Shown: positions 62,401 to 64,000 of the stretch, in pieces | Position numbering within the stretch: position 1 is the stretch's first letter | How the letters are laid out: every line of letters starts with the position of its first letter | Source: Lytechinus variegatus | Taxonomy: Eukaryota; Echinodermata; Echinoidea; Temnopleuroida; Toxopneustidae | Reading direction: 5' to 3' | NCBI RefSeq assembly: GCF_018143015.1 | Contig: NC_054756.1 | Location: 19,179,361 to 19,243,360 of the forward strand | DNA length: 64,000 nucleotides | Translations under genes and position numbers: made by a program | The notes under the pieces: generated by a model | Seen by the model: only the letters and a program-made list of their open reading frames with translations | Databases searched by the model: none | Told to the model about the DNA's origin: nothing

Positions 62401-62853
62401 AGGACAAGTTCACCCTTGGAAGAAAATTGATGGGAATAGAAATGGGGAAAATCCAAAAAGCATAACAATGAAAATTTCATTAAATTTTTATGCAAAATAA
62501 GAAAGTTATAGCTTTTCATCTTTTTATCATTATTTCACAAAGCAGTTTCATCACATTCTGGTCAGTATGAGGAGACTGATGACATTATCCACTCCCTATA
62601 TATTTCGATTTTTCCCCCTGACAAATTGTTTTAACATTTTCTTGTTTTGTAAAAATTGAAATGTTGTGTAATATTACATTAAAACAAACAACAGAAATAG
62701 TGAGAGACATCATCGACTGTATAATTTGCATATCACTGAGATGTGCATAATTATACCTGTATTGTGGTAAATAGCGATATCTAAAATATCATAATTTTCC
62801 TATTTTACAACCGACCATTTTCTTTGTTAATTTGGTGGGGTGGACTTAACATT
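62401..62853. mobile_element. TTAA-flanked MITE relative
   Basis: The left end AGGACAAGTTCACCCTTGG follows TTAA (62397-62400); the right end is GGGGTGGACTTAACATTTCA. It shares AAAATTTCAT and AATAAGAAAGTTATA inner blocks with 47083-47667. It lies between the two CUB-like genes. Confidence 0.65.
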
Positions 62854-63158
62854 TCATCAGTTTCATCAATTATTATCTTAAACATTTAAATCAATTGTAA
62901 ATTCGTTTTCTTCATTTCTTCGTCAACAAATTCGAGTGAATATAATTCTTGAATAATAAAATGTGAAAAAATGTAAGGTAATATTACCAATTACACCTCA
63001 GAGAACATAATTATAATGATAACGTGAACAAGATTTTGAATTTTAGAATTATGCAAATTCAAACCATGCTCATTTCTGTAATCTAACCTCTTATCTTGCT
63101 CTGCAAACAAAAGGGAATTGCGCCACGCTGACGAGTTGCTGTAGGAAATTCAAATGAA

Positions 63159-63166
63159 TATATAAG
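63159..63166 (+). promoter_or_regulatory. TATA box of the second CUB-like gene
   Basis: TATATAAG lies 53 bases before the ATG at 63212, predicting transcription from about 63190 and a very short leader. It supports 63212 as a true gene start rather than an internal exon. Confidence 0.5.
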
Positions 63167-63211
63167 GTTTTAAATTTCAAATACATCAGTTCTAAATTTA
63201 CATTTACCACT

Positions 63212-63768
63212 ATGCCATGTCGTGTTTTCCCCCACTTGATAGCCTTCACCTTCACGACTATCCATTTAACGGCTGGGGCAGAAACCCATTTAAACTCCCG
63301 TAATTATCCTGAAGATGAAGACATTCTGGTGAACATCACATCTCCTGCAAACAGCCAAATCCAACTTTATATTACGTTCGATCCAATCCAAACTAATCAT
63401 GGCAATGATGTAGTTTACGTATACGAAGGATGGACATCGAATCAAGTTGTACCAACGAAAAGATGGGATCTATCTGCATCATCTTTCCCGGTGAATATTA
63501 CATCACATGGGTCGTATATATGGATACAATTCAATCGTAACGCTGGCAAACGGAGGGACATCTTTCAGGTTGTTGCATCTTCTCAGATCCGAAGTAAGCT
63601 AAGTTTACTTTAAATATAATCTGTTAAATAGCTGTATCTAGATTTGTTCAAAAGCAAGGTGTAGAGAGTGGCCACTTAATGTTTTGAAATATTTTACGAT
63701 TAATGCAAATACTTTTTTTACGGTATATTCAACCAATCTTGTCTACTTTAGCCTATTTCGAATGGTGA
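63212..63768 (+). CDS. Second secreted CUB-like protein gene
   Basis: The first exon, 63212-63593, starts with a signal-peptide-like MPCRVFPHLIAFTFTTIHLT and continues as a cysteine-free CUB-like domain (NSRNYPEDEDILVNITSP, VVYVYEGWTSN, NITSHGSYIWIQF). It shares TIH, GWTS and NGSY/HGSY landmarks with the CUB exons at 59746 and 60802, and ends in phase 1 at GTAAGC like them. A TATA box at 63159 sets the start about 50 bases upstream of the ATG. A possible short terminal exon follows the acceptor at 63751, reading TYFEW then TGA (63752-63768). That exon is weakly supported; the gene may instead run beyond the window. An alternative reading is that 63229 is a splice acceptor (CACTTGATAG) and the exon belongs to the upstream gene. 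Confidence 0.6.
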
Positions 63769-64000
63769 AGGTAATAATGTAAAAATGACATGCTAAATTG
63801 ACAAGGAAACGAATGAGATTTCCGTTGATATCGGGCATAGTTTTTTGCAAGATCCGTATGACTCTTGTCGGCGAAAAAAGGCTATATGAGTTGATTACAT
63901 CGTTTGTGGTGTCTCTATCTTATTATAGGTCTTTAAACTTTATTAGTTGTAATAATTAAAATCAAACACTTTCTGTCTGTAGTAATGGTTATAACCTGTA

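Overview
The window is animal genomic DNA: AT-rich, intron-split host genes with GT-AG junctions, several kinds of tRNA-derived SINE, non-LTR retrotransposons and many short palindromic DNA transposons. Foldback elements built of short degenerate tandem motifs (like the TU elements described in sea urchin), abundant TACATGTA motifs and short TTAA-flanked MITEs suggest a marine deuterostome, most likely an echinoderm such as a sea urchin. The species cannot be fixed from sequence alone.

Host genes. (1) A compact two-exon plus-strand gene at 5812-6539 encodes an unrecognised 78-residue membrane protein (signal peptide, one membrane span, acidic tail), with a TATA box upstream and polyadenylation signals downstream. 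(2) The centre is one large minus-strand gene, the FAM91A1 orthologue. I rebuilt 20 coding exons from 49115 down to 17247; they sum to 2586 bases, an exact multiple of three, giving 861 residues. The human protein works with WDR11 and TBC1D23 in capturing endosome-derived vesicles at the trans-Golgi. (3) From 57494 to the right edge are plus-strand genes for small secreted proteins with CUB-like domains that lack the usual disulfide cysteines. One has a signal-peptide exon followed by two tandemly duplicated 342-base CUB exons; a second starts at 63212 behind a TATA box.

Mobile DNA. Two related non-LTR retrotransposons lie in FAM91A1 introns. One, on the minus strand, keeps an intact 986-codon endonuclease/reverse-transcriptase ORF (31905-34865). 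The other, on the plus strand, is 5'-truncated and has one frameshift (17520-20514). Decayed LINE 3' ends, SINEs on both strands, hAT-like, TTAA-flanked and G-rich-ended non-autonomous DNA transposons, and several nested foldback structures fill much of the rest. The clearest nests are 46841-48933 (a foldback holding two further elements) and 53836-56966 (a GC-rich foldback with tandem 320-330-base units and a nested insertion with a 9-base target duplication).

Layout: 1-5690 repeats; 5693-6602 small membrane-protein gene; 6603-10600 repeats; 10600-17246 probable but unproven FAM91A1 3' flank/3'UTR with MITEs; 17247-49115 FAM91A1 coding exons and repeat-filled introns; 49116-57490 transposon-rich intergenic DNA with no gene seen; 57494-64000 CUB-like genes.
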